From Pampinifervens sp037481935 (GTDB taxonomy: Bacteria > Aquificota > Aquificia > Aquificales > Aquificaceae), in contig NZ_JBJXCT010000013.1 in NCBI RefSeq assembly GCF_046159715.1, positions 1-34,568 on the forward strand: a stretch of 34,568 nucleotides of DNA, in the 5' to 3' direction. The notes under the pieces were generated by a model that made no database searches, was not told where the DNA came from, and worked only from the letters and a program-made list of their open reading frames with translations. The position numbers and the translations under genes are program-made. Below are positions 21,102 to 28,371 of this stretch, piece by piece; position 1 is the first letter of the stretch, and every line of letters starts with the position of its first letter.

Positions 21102-22358
21102 ATGGAAACCAAAGCCAGCAAGATGCTCAGAGGTTTGATCCATCTTGAAGGATGCACCTGTAACGATTGTAATGGCTCCAGCAACCTTCTGGATGCTAGC
21201 CAAATGAACAGAAGAGAATTTACCATTGCCTTAGCCGGAGCGATGCTTACCATGCTTTACGATATCAAGTCTGCAATGGCATCCCCTCCACAAGATGTAG
21301 AAAAGCCAGAACTTACCATAGGCTTCATACCCATTACATGCGCCACGCCTCTGCTTACCGCAAGCATAAATAAGTTCTTTGAAAAATATGGTTTAAAGGT
21401 CAAACTGAGAAAGTTTAGCGGATGGGCTGAGATAAGAGACGCTTTCATATCTGGTGAAATTGATGGCGCACATCTGCTTGCTCCTTTACCTATAGCTCTT
21501 TCACTGGGTGTTTCCGGTAGTCCCATACCCACACGTTTGGTGGCAATGCAAAACATCAACGGTCAAGCAATAACCCTATCCTCAAAATACAGAGATAAAG
21601 TAAAGGGTCCCGCAGACTTCAAGGGGATGGTGCTTGCTGTCCCCTTTGATTTCTCAATGCATAACTTCCTACTAAGGCACTATCTAGCCTCTGCAGGTGT
21701 AGACCCCAACAAGGATGTTCAGATAAGAGCTATGAGACCACCGGACATGGTGGCAGCATTAGCTGCGGGAAACATAGATGGATATCTGGCGCCAGACCCC
21801 TTCAATCAGAGAGCAGTTTATGAGGGTGTTGGGTTTATATACATGCTCTCAAAGGAACTATGGAACGGGCATCCTTGTTGTTCCTTTGCTGTTAAGGAGG
21901 AATTCTCAAAAAGGTTCCCCAATACATACAGAGCCTTGCAGTTGTCCTTTGTAGAATCGGCTCAGTATGCCAGAAGAAATAGACAAGCTCTGGTAAAAGA
22001 CATATCTGCACGGGAATATCTTAACCAGCCCGAGCAGGTGGTATCTGCAGTTCTAACAGGCAACTTCGAAGACGGCAAGGGCAGAAAACACAGCATATCA
22101 GACAGAATAGATTTTGACCCATATCCTTGGAAAAGCTTTGCAGTATGGATAATCAGTCAGATGGCAAGATGGGACTATCTGAAATCTGTGGGTGACCCGA
22201 GAAAATCTGCAGACGCCATATATGATACTGAAGGCATAAGAAGAGCTATGACTCAGCTAGGTCTCAAGGCGCCTAATGCAGATTACAAGACTGAAAGAAT
22301 TATGGGTAAGACCTTTGATGTTAAGGACTTTGAAAAATGGAGGCAGGGGAGGGTTTAA
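21102..22358 (+). CDS. NrtA/CynA-type periplasmic binding protein with Cys-rich N-terminus
   Basis: 418 residues from ATG 21102, chosen because AAAGGAGG (21086-21093) lies 8 nt upstream. A twin-arginine signal (NRREFTIALAGA, Arg37-Arg38) does not start the protein: about 34 residues precede it, including C18-x-C20-x2-C23. The mature part is a nitrate/cyanate/bicarbonate-type binding protein (LTIGFIPITCATPLLTA, GWAEIRDAFISGEIDGAHLLAPLP, NGQAITLS, GYLAPDPFNQRAV). Adjacent permease and ATPase complete an importer. The cynS neighbour favours cyanate, but nitrate, nitrite or bicarbonate (needed by cyanase) are possible. A start at Met35 would give an ordinary Tat signal but has no Shine-Dalgarno sequence. 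Confidence 0.85.
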   Translation: METKASKMLRGLIHLEGCTCNDCNGSSNLLDASQMNRREFTIALAGAMLTMLYDIKSAMASPPQDVEKPELTIGFIPITCATPLLTASINKFFEKYGLKVKLRKFSGWAEIRDAFISGEIDGAHLLAPLPIALSLGVSGSPIPTRLVAMQNINGQAITLSSKYRDKVKGPADFKGMVLAVPFDFSMHNFLLRHYLASAGVDPNKDVQIRAMRPPDMVAALAAGNIDGYLAPDPFNQRAVYEGVGFIYMLSKELWNGHPCCSFAVKEEFSKRFPNTYRALQLSFVESAQYARRNRQALVKDISAREYLNQPEQVVSAVLTGNFEDGKGRKHSISDRIDFDPYPWKSFAVWIISQMARWDYLKSVGDPRKSADAIYDTEGIRRAMTQLGLKAPNADYKTERIMGKTFDVKDFEKWRQGRV

Positions 22359-22361
22359 AAC

Positions 22362-23153
22362 ATGAAAGCGGCACTTTCCAGAAACCTGAGTGTTGCCTTC
22401 ATAAGCCTTGTGGCCACCTCCCTTCTCATTGGTTCATGGGAGCTGCTCGCCCTTTCTGGGCAGCTCCTGAAAGTTTTCCCTGCACCTTCGCAGGTTTACG
22501 AGTTCGCTGTAGAAGAAATGGAAAACTTCTTTTCCAGAAGCGAAGGGAGCTTTGGAGCTGGTATTCACCTCTATCACAGCATAAAGAGAGTTTTGATTGG
22601 CTTTTTTATAGCTTGCGTAGTGGGCATACCTATCGGTATCATACTTGGCTTTAGTGGCGTTCTTGGAAGGGCTTTTTACCCTCATGTCCATATTCTCAGA
22701 CAAGTATCTCCATTAGCGTGGCTTCCAATAGGACTTGCCCTTACAAGAAACTCAGAGTACGCAGCAATATTTGTGATAGCTATCTGTTCCGTTTGGCCCA
22801 TAATGCTCAGTGTAGCTTCCTCCATTGCATTTATTCCTAAAGCTTATTATGAGGTTGCAGGCGTTTTTGGTATAAGAGGCTTCAGGTTTATAAGAAGGGT
22901 TCTAATGCCTTCAATACTTCCCCAGGTAATAGCCAGTATGAGAGTGGGTTTTGGTATTTCATGGATGGTAATTGTGGCTGCGGAAATGCTGGTAGGTAAC
23001 AGGGGTATAGGGTATTTTATTTGGAACGAATGGAACAATCTCAACCTATCTGGAGTCATATTTGCCATACTTCTCATAGGAGCAGTGGGTATACTCGTAG
23101 ACTCTCTTTTTGTGCAGCTGGAACAGGCTTTTAACTATAACAAGAGGAGGTAA
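22362..23153 (+). CDS. NrtB/CynB-type ABC permease
   Basis: 263 residues, about 6 transmembrane helices. The EAA-type loop EVAGVFGIRGFRFIRRVLMPSILP contacts the ATPase, followed by SMRVGFGISWMVIVAAEML, characteristic of the nitrate/sulfonate/taurine permease family (BPD_transp_1). Forms the inner-membrane channel of importer 1. Three-bp gap after the binding-protein stop and two bp before the ATPase, so one transcription unit. Paralogous to the permease at 30056, with clear identity around the WMVIVA-EML segment. Confidence 0.9.
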   Translation: MKAALSRNLSVAFISLVATSLLIGSWELLALSGQLLKVFPAPSQVYEFAVEEMENFFSRSEGSFGAGIHLYHSIKRVLIGFFIACVVGIPIGIILGFSGVLGRAFYPHVHILRQVSPLAWLPIGLALTRNSEYAAIFVIAICSVWPIMLSVASSIAFIPKAYYEVAGVFGIRGFRFIRRVLMPSILPQVIASMRVGFGISWMVIVAAEMLVGNRGIGYFIWNEWNNLNLSGVIFAILLIGAVGILVDSLFVQLEQAFNYNKRR

Positions 23154-23155
23154 GC

Positions 23156-23968
23156 ATGAAAGCGTTCTTGACAATAGATGGAGTCTACAAGAGCTATGGT
23201 AAAAACCCAGTTCTTGGTGGGATATATCTGAATGTGGGTCGTGGTGAGTTTGTTTCTCTAATAGGACATTCAGGATGTGGTAAGTCCACCCTTCTGAGAA
23301 TAGTTGCTGGCATAGAAAAGGCTGATAGGGGGAACATACTGCTGGATGGGTCTGAGATTACAGAGTCTGGTCCGGACAGGGCTGTGGTTTTTCAGGATTA
23401 TGGTCTTTTTCCGTGGTTTACCCTTTATGAAAATGTTTACCATGCTGTTGACTCAGCTCTCGGTAAATCACTAAATAGACAACAGAAAAGAGAGATAGTT
23501 ATGAAATACCTCTCTCTTGTGGGTCTCGAAGCACACAGCGACAAGTATCCAGCTCAGACTTCTGGTGGAATGAAGCAGAGGGTAGCCATAGCGAGAGCTC
23601 TTGCAGTTAATCCGAAAGTGCTTCTTCTTGATGAACCGTTTGGAGCTCTTGATGCTCTAACAAGAGCTACACTGCAGGATGAACTTCTGAAAATATGGGA
23701 AAGTGACAAAAAAACGGTTCTTATGGTTACACACGACGTGGACGAAGCCATCTATCTTTCTGACCGAATAGTAGTAATGAGTAACGGTCCCTCCGCCAAA
23801 ATATACGAGATAGTTAGCGTAGCCATAAAGAGGCCTAGAAACAGGTCGGAATTGCTTAACGATAAAGAGTATCTGGAGATAAAAAAACATCTTCTCAATA
23901 CCCTGCAAGAAAGATTAAAGAAGTCAGAAGTTCAAAATCTTGAAAAAGTTACCCTAAGCTCTGTATGA
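23156..23968 (+). CDS. NrtD/CynD-type ABC importer ATPase
   Basis: 270 residues. Walker A GHSGCGKST (about 38-46), Q-loop VFQDYGLFPW, signature SGGMKQRVAIARAL, Walker B VLLLDEPFGALDALTRATLQ, H-loop MVTHDVDEAIYLSDR. Drives importer 1. No fused substrate-binding domain (unlike cyanobacterial NrtC). The segment from LDALTRATLQDELL to MSNGPSA is almost identical to the second ATPase at 30884, showing recent or gene-converted duplication. Followed by a probable terminator before the convergent amidotransferase gene. Confidence 0.92.
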   Translation: MKAFLTIDGVYKSYGKNPVLGGIYLNVGRGEFVSLIGHSGCGKSTLLRIVAGIEKADRGNILLDGSEITESGPDRAVVFQDYGLFPWFTLYENVYHAVDSALGKSLNRQQKREIVMKYLSLVGLEAHSDKYPAQTSGGMKQRVAIARALAVNPKVLLLDEPFGALDALTRATLQDELLKIWESDKKTVLMVTHDVDEAIYLSDRIVVMSNGPSAKIYEIVSVAIKRPRNRSELLNDKEYLEIKKHLLNTLQERLKKSEVQNLEKVTLSSV

Positions 23969-23969
23969 G

Positions 23970-24002
23970 CCCTTTCTCGTGTCGGGGATAGGGGAGGGTT
24001 TT
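23970..24002 (+). terminator. Possible terminator of cyanase module 1
   Basis: CCCTTTC (23970-23976) can pair with GGGAGGG (23992-23998) through 7 bp with two G-T wobbles and a loop of about 15, followed at once by TTTT. It begins 2 bp after the ATPase stop; the T-run overlaps the stop codon of the convergent gene. Confidence 0.4.
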
Positions 24003-24678
24003 ATTCGTTAAACAACATAACCTTAAGAAGCCTATGGAGCAGTGCAATGTGCCCGTCAGCATAAGAGCCAAGAATTTCATTTATTTTTATAGCCTCTTCA
24101 CTTAGTTCTTCCTTACTTGTTTGCATCCACTCATGTACCATATTTATGTCCACCTCTATATGAAACTGAAGACCCACCGCCCTATTGTAAACAAAGGCTT
24201 GATTTTCATACTTTTCGGAAGAGTAAACTCTGACAGCACCAGAGGGTAGGTCAAAGGTGTCCCCGTGCCACTGAAAGACGGTGAGCTCCTGTGGAAAATC
24301 CCTGAAATAGTCGTGCTCACCGGTTTTGTATACCTTCATCCATCCTATCTCCTTTCCCCTCTCTCCCCTGTAGACCCTCGCACCAAGCACTCTGGCAAGC
24401 ATCTGAGAGCCAAGGCATATACCGAGGATGGGTATGTCCTTCTTCAGTGCCTTTTCCATGATTCTATATTCGTAGCTCAGAAAGGGATACATCTTCTCTT
24501 CGTAGGCACCCATGTAGCCCCCAAGGACTATAAGGAGTGAGTATTCCTCAAGAGCTCCTTTGAGGTTCTGACCTTCTGAGGTGTCCAGATACTCCCACAC
24601 TATGCCAAGTTCCTGCAAGATGGGTTCAAGCAACCCCAGATGCTCAATCTTTACATGTCTTATCGCAAGAGCTTTCAT
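24001..24678 (-). CDS. Class I glutamine amidotransferase-like protein
   Basis: 225 residues, GuaA-like GATase1 domain. Catalytic triad visible: nucleophile Cys88 in LGICLGSQML, His173 and Glu175 in LQFHIEVD. Oxyanion-region LIVLGGYMGAYE. It is a stand-alone glutaminase domain without a synthetase partner, like the GMP-synthase-related YfeJ/PA-type proteins; the acceptor is unknown. The ATG overlaps the nirB stop by ATGA, so it is tied to nitrite reduction and controlled by the same sigma54-type promoter. That suggests a role in using or recycling glutamine nitrogen during nitrate/nitrite growth, which is inference. Confidence 0.8.
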   Translation of the reverse strand: MKALAIRHVKIEHLGLLEPILQELGIVWEYLDTSEGQNLKGALEEYSLLIVLGGYMGAYEEKMYPFLSYEYRIMEKALKKDIPILGICLGSQMLARVLGARVYRGERGKEIGWMKVYKTGEHDYFRDFPQELTVFQWHGDTFDLPSGAVRVYSSEKYENQAFVYNRAVGLQFHIEVDINMVHEWMQTSKEELSEEAIKINEILGSYADGHIALLHRLLKVMLFNE

Positions 24679-27500
24679 ACTGCACCTTCCATTATCATCT
24701 TTTTAACATACTCGTTCAAATCACTCAGAGGCACAGTGCTTATCTTTCTACCTCTTACAAATACATCTACCGCAAGCACAACCTCTCCCTTTTCCTTCAT
24801 CTTTGTTCCCACGAAGCCAAGGTCTCCCGCACCGTGTTGTCCACAGCCTTTGGCACATCCAGACCAGTGCATCCTTATGGGCTTTTCTGTAGGCAGTTGC
24901 TGGGATAGATAATTTGCAAGTTTGAGGGCATCGGGCTTGTTCTCTATAACTCCAAAGGCACAGGTTCTGCTACCCTGACAGGCAATAAGGTTTGTAAAGT
25001 AAGGTGATGTGGATATGGGGTATTTTTCAAATATGGGATGGCTGAGAAGCTCGCTGAGGTTTTCCTCAGGCACGTTAACTATGTATACGTTCTGATACAC
25101 GCTCAGCCTGAGCTCCCCACTGCCGTATTTTCTTGAAAGATATGCGACCATCTCAAGGTCTTCACCTGTAAAGATTCCACCGGGAACAATCATGCTTACC
25201 GCGTAGAGCCCGTTCCTTTGCCTTATTATTCCCTCCCTCTCTCCCCATTTTTCCACAAGGTCTTCACCCCTTTCCTGCAGTCTTCTCAGAAGCCTTCTTT
25301 CAAGCTCCTTTCTCAGACCTTCTATGCCAAGCTCCTTTATAAGGAAGTAAAACCTGTTTTTGTTTCTGTCTTCTCTGTTTCCCATATCAGAGTAAAGCTC
25401 AAAGACTGTTTTGCTTACTTCAACCGCCTCATAGGGCAGCAGGAATATGTTAAGGTCAAGGGCTGGTTCTGGTCCTCCAGAGCCTATCTTTCCACCGCCG
25501 TAGACATTAAAGCCCAGTTTCCCATCCTTGACTGCAAGAGAAAAGCAAAGGTCGTTGAACCTGCAGTTTATGCAGTCATGCTTTGAGCCAAGCAACGCCA
25601 GGTTGAACTTTCGGGGAAGGTCAGCGTGCTGCTTCTTTCCAAGGAATACCTCCGTTATCCTCCTTGCTATTGGAAGTGTGTCTATGAAGCTCTCTTCCAC
25701 AAGACCAGAAAGTGGGTCTCCCGTGATGTTTCTTATGTTATCCATACCCGTCTGAAGGGTGGTCAGACCTACCGCCTCAATGGCTTCAAGCACCTTCGGC
25801 AAGTCTTTTAGCTCTATCCATCTGAGCTGAATCTGCTGTCTTGAGGTTATGTCCACATCATTCTTGCCAAACTTCTTTGAAAGATGGGCAAGCACAAGGG
25901 CCTGCTCGGAGCTCAGCTTTCCATGAGTTATCCTGACCCTTACCATGAAGTAGCCCGGCGTCGCTTTTCTGTAAAACACTCCATACCACTTGAGCCCAAT
26001 CTCCCTGTCCTCTTCCGGCACCTTTTGCCAGTCTCCATCCTCTGCCCAGTTTATGAGACTTTCCATGAGGTTCCTTTCAAAGGGATGTTTAGCTCTTTTG
26101 TATTCTTCCACCTTGTTTATCCTCTGGGGTCTTGCCTTTACATGCTTTTTGAGTATGTCTTCCACAAGGGGTGCACAGCTACCGCAGGATGTGGAGGCTT
26201 TTGTGAGCCTCTGGATATCCTCAAGAGTCCTTGCACCTCCCCTAATTGCCTTAAGAAGTTCTCCGTAAGAGACAAGATTGCAGTTGCACACCATGTCCTC
26301 GGGCTTTAGCTCCCTTTCCTCCACCACAAGGTCTTTTATGAGGAAGCTGAAATCCCTTATCCCCTCCCCAGACTTTATCATGCTGAGCATCCTCTCGCTC
26401 CCAGAGAGGTTTCCGTAGAGTATCACACCCACGAGCCTGCCCTTGCTAACCACCGCTTTTCTGTAGTTTTCCCTATCCATGTAAAGGGCTGTCTCGTCCT
26501 CTTCCGTCTCGTGAACCTTTCCGGCGGAAAGAAGCCTGACGCCGGCAACCTTAAGAAGGGCATGCTCAAAGGAACCTTCATACCTCTCTGCGTTGCCGTA
26601 GAGGAGGTTTCTGGCACAAACCCTTACCTGCTCCATCACAGGGCTAAGCAGTCCAAAGGTTCTTCCTCTGTGCTCTATACATTCGCCCACCGCATACACA
26701 TCCTGAGCGGAGGTCTCAAGAAAGTCGTTGACCAGTATACCCCTGTTGACCTTCAGACCGCTCGCAACAGCCAGTGAAGTGTTTGGTCTCACGCCTGTGG
26801 CAAAAACCACAAAATCCCCCTCAAGCACCTCACCGTTAGAGAGTCTAATACCCTCCGCCTTCCTTTCCCCCATCACTTCCACCGTCCTACTGCCGAGCAA
26901 AACCCTTATACCCATTCCCTCAAGCTTTCTTGAGAGCATCCTGCTGGCAGTTTCGTCCAGCCACTGCTCCATTAGCCTGTCAAGAATATGGACAAGAGAG
27001 ACATCAAGCCCAGCCTCCCTGAGGGCAGAGGAGAGCTCTACACCGAGCAGACCACCACCTATTACCACTGCCCTCTTTGAAACCCTTGCCATTTCAAGGA
27101 TTCCGTATACATCCCCCATATTTCTGAAGGTGAAAACACCCTTCTTCTCCACCCCTTTCACTGGGGGCATGCTGGGAACACTGCCCAATGCCAGAACAAG
27201 CCTGTCGTAGGAATAAACACTGCCCCTTGAGGTAATTATCTTTTTGGTATCCGGAAATATCCTCTCCATGCGCTCGCCAAGGTGCAGTTTCACCCCCTCC
27301 TCTTCGTATCTCTGGTAGCTTTTCAGGATTAACTGTGATGGCAGTTTCCTGCCGGCTATTATGTCTGAAAGGAATATCCTGTTATAAGGAAGGCTTCTTT
27401 CCTCACCAAAAAGGTGAATCTCCACGGCTTGGCCTGCTTTTAAGAGTTCCTCCACAAGGGCATGACCTGCCATGCCCGCACCTACCACAAAAACCTTCAT
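24675..27500 (-). CDS. nirB: NirB-type assimilatory nitrite reductase (FAD-BFD-siroheme)
   Basis: 941 residues, reducing nitrite to ammonium with NAD(P)H in the cytoplasm. N-terminal FAD/NAD(P)H oxidoreductase (about 1-390; VVGAGMAG, VVIGGGLLGVELSSAL). BFD-like [2Fe-2S] domain with C405, C407, C439, C442. C-terminal nitrite/sulfite reductase half-domains with DVDITSRQQIQLRW and siroheme/[4Fe-4S] ligands C841-x5-C847 and C882-x3-C886. About 95 residues longer than E. coli NirB. It has an extra Cys cluster C643-x2-C646-x5-C652 not usual for the family. AGGAGG precedes the ATG. A near-perfect sigma54 site lies upstream. No nirD is adjacent. HemD/CobA in the divergent operon could supply siroheme. 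Confidence 0.9.
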   Translation of the reverse strand: MKVFVVGAGMAGHALVEELLKAGQAVEIHLFGEERSLPYNRIFLSDIIAGRKLPSQLILKSYQRYEEEGVKLHLGERMERIFPDTKKIITSRGSVYSYDRLVLALGSVPSMPPVKGVEKKGVFTFRNMGDVYGILEMARVSKRAVVIGGGLLGVELSSALREAGLDVSLVHILDRLMEQWLDETASRMLSRKLEGMGIRVLLGSRTVEVMGERKAEGIRLSNGEVLEGDFVVFATGVRPNTSLAVASGLKVNRGILVNDFLETSAQDVYAVGECIEHRGRTFGLLSPVMEQVRVCARNLLYGNAERYEGSFEHALLKVAGVRLLSAGKVHETEEDETALYMDRENYRKAVVSKGRLVGVILYGNLSGSERMLSMIKSGEGIRDFSFLIKDLVVEERELKPEDMVCNCNLVSYGELLKAIRGGARTLEDIQRLTKASTSCGSCAPLVEDILKKHVKARPQRINKVEEYKRAKHPFERNLMESLINWAEDGDWQKVPEEDREIGLKWYGVFYRKATPGYFMVRVRITHGKLSSEQALVLAHLSKKFGKNDVDITSRQQIQLRWIELKDLPKVLEAIEAVGLTTLQTGMDNIRNITGDPLSGLVEESFIDTLPIARRITEVFLGKKQHADLPRKFNLALLGSKHDCINCRFNDLCFSLAVKDGKLGFNVYGGGKIGSGGPEPALDLNIFLLPYEAVEVSKTVFELYSDMGNREDRNKNRFYFLIKELGIEGLRKELERRLLRRLQERGEDLVEKWGEREGIIRQRNGLYAVSMIVPGGIFTGEDLEMVAYLSRKYGSGELRLSVYQNVYIVNVPEENLSELLSHPIFEKYPISTSPYFTNLIACQGSRTCAFGVIENKPDALKLANYLSQQLPTEKPIRMHWSGCAKGCGQHGAGDLGFVGTKMKEKGEVVLAVDVFVRGRKISTVPLSDLNEYVKKMIMEGAV

Positions 27501-27526
27501 GCATAACCTCCTCTACAAGTCTGTTA

Positions 27527-27542
27527 AGCAATAAGCGTGCCA
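27527..27542 (-). promoter_or_regulatory. Sigma54-type promoter of nirB operon (perfect consensus)
   Basis: Minus strand reads TGGCACGCTTATTGCT: exact TGGCACG-N4-TTGCT with GG-N10-GC. Predicted start near 27516; leader of about 16 nt with AGGAGG before ATG 27500. The best sigma54 site in the window. Confidence 0.85.
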
Positions 27543-27611
27543 CAGAGCCTGTGAGACAAGTGGCTCAAGTGCCCATAGTTCAAGGGGGATTGCTTAGCAG
27601 AAAAGGCTTCC

Positions 27612-27640
27612 TTTGTTTACATAATTACAAAATTGTTAAC
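27612..27640 (-). promoter_or_regulatory. Conserved 29-bp enhancer-like element, copy 2
   Basis: Minus strand: GTTAACAATTTT, GTAA, TTATGTAAACAAA; 26 of 29 bases match copy 1 at 20324-20352. Its centre (27626) is about 110 bp upstream of the predicted nirB start (27516) and about 116 bp upstream of the predicted PII-operon start (27742), so one site could serve both divergent sigma54 promoters. Orientation relative to nirB equals that of copy 1 relative to cynS. Confidence 0.7.
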
Positions 27641-27689
27641 ATTTTTTCATAAAAGATGCATATTCTTCATGTAGCAAAACCAGTATTCT

Positions 27690-27706
27690 GAGGGCTTTAA
27701 GCCCTC
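27690..27706. repeat. Inverted repeat related to the post-speD hairpin
   Basis: GAGGGCT-TTA-AGCCCTC, a 7-bp perfect stem followed by C, nearly the same as GGAGGGCT/AGCCCTCC at 20245-20262. Here no gene is transcribed into it from the left, so a terminator role is unlikely. It lies between the 29-bp element and the PII promoter. Confidence 0.5.
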
Positions 27707-27714
27707 CAAGCCCG

Positions 27715-27731
27715 CTGGTATGAATTTTGCA
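27715..27731 (+). promoter_or_regulatory. Sigma54-type promoter of PII/cyanase/nitrate operon
   Basis: CTGGTATGAATTTTGCA: GG-N10-GC, full TTGCA in the -12 half and TGGTAT in the -24 half. It shares CTGGTATG with the sigma54-type site at 3195-3210. Predicted start near 27742, 16 nt before the TTG start codon. Confidence 0.75.
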
Positions 27732-27757
27732 CTCATGGGAGGTGAAGGAGGTTAAGG

Positions 27758-28048
27758 TTGAAGGAGCTAATAGTCATAGTCAGGCGAGAGAAGGCTCAGG
27801 ATGTAAAGGCTCTCCTTCATGAGATGGGGCTTGATTATGTATCAAAACCAGTTCTTGGAAAGGGGAAAGAAGGTGGTATTGGCTACTCAACCAGAAAGGG
27901 TGTTTTTACCTCAATGATTCCAAAGGTCCTCATCCTGAGCTGGGTAGAGGATGCTCTCTACAACGATGTGGTCAGCCGGATTCTCAGGGTTGCATATACA
28001 GGCCACTACGGCGATGGGAAGATTTTTGTGATGGGAGGTATGTCATGA
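27758..28048 (+). CDS. PII-family regulatory protein 1 (NifI1/GlnB-like)
   Basis: 96 residues. TTG start with AAGGAGG 6 nt upstream (27745-27751); no ATG in frame near. PII fold: VRREKAQDVKALLHEMGL, the B-loop/end signature TGHYGDGKIFV, T-loop region GKGKEGGIGYSTRKGVFTSMIPKVL. The T-loop lacks the uridylylated Tyr of GlnB (Phe there), and the protein lacks the usual C-loop after GDGKIFV. It is followed by a second PII gene overlapping by ATGA. Tandem, divergent PII genes resemble nifI1-nifI2 but no nitrogenase gene is seen. It may regulate the importer, NirB or the sigma54 activator in response to 2-oxoglutarate/ATP; inference. Confidence 0.85.
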   Translation: MKELIVIVRREKAQDVKALLHEMGLDYVSKPVLGKGKEGGIGYSTRKGVFTSMIPKVLILSWVEDALYNDVVSRILRVAYTGHYGDGKIFVMGGMS

Positions 28049-28371
28049 AGATGGTGAAGGCAATCATTAGGCCAGAGAAGCTCTACGAAGTAGTAGAAGC
28101 TCTTGAGGAGAGGGGTTTTAGAGGGTTTACTGTGATGGATGTAGTGGGGAGGGGGAGGGAGGGGGGACTAAAGTTTGGAGATGCAGTCTATCTGGAGCTT
28201 GCCAAGACACTCCTGCTAATAGCGGTTCGGGATGAGGATGTGGAAAGGGTGGTGGAGATTATAAAAAAGCACGCAAGCCTTGGCATGTTTGGTGATGGCA
28301 AGGTCTTTGTCTGCCCGGTTGAGGAGGTCTGGACCATAAGGACTGGTAAAAGGGAGGAGGTAGTGAGATGA
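28045..28371 (+). CDS. PII-family regulatory protein 2 (NifI2/GlnB-like)
   Basis: 108 residues, more canonical than its neighbour: VKAIIRPEKLYEVVEALEERGF, a T-loop of reduced length (GREGGLKFGDAVYLELAKTLLL) with a Tyr near the GlnB Tyr51 position, and the C-terminal signature MFGDGKVFVCPVEEVWTIRTG. Full length for PII. Binds ATP/ADP and 2-oxoglutarate in known relatives. ATGA overlap with PII-1 upstream and with cynS copy 2 downstream implies translational coupling of the regulator with the enzymes. Could form heterotrimers with PII-1. Confidence 0.9.
   Translation: MKMVKAIIRPEKLYEVVEALEERGFRGFTVMDVVGRGREGGLKFGDAVYLELAKTLLLIAVRDEDVERVVEIIKKHASLGMFGDGKVFVCPVEEVWTIRTGKREEVVR

Noticed and set aside
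27758..28371. PII pair as evidence of nitrogen fixation
   Set aside because: No nifH, nifD or nifK gene lies in the window; the operon holds nitrate and cyanate genes instead.
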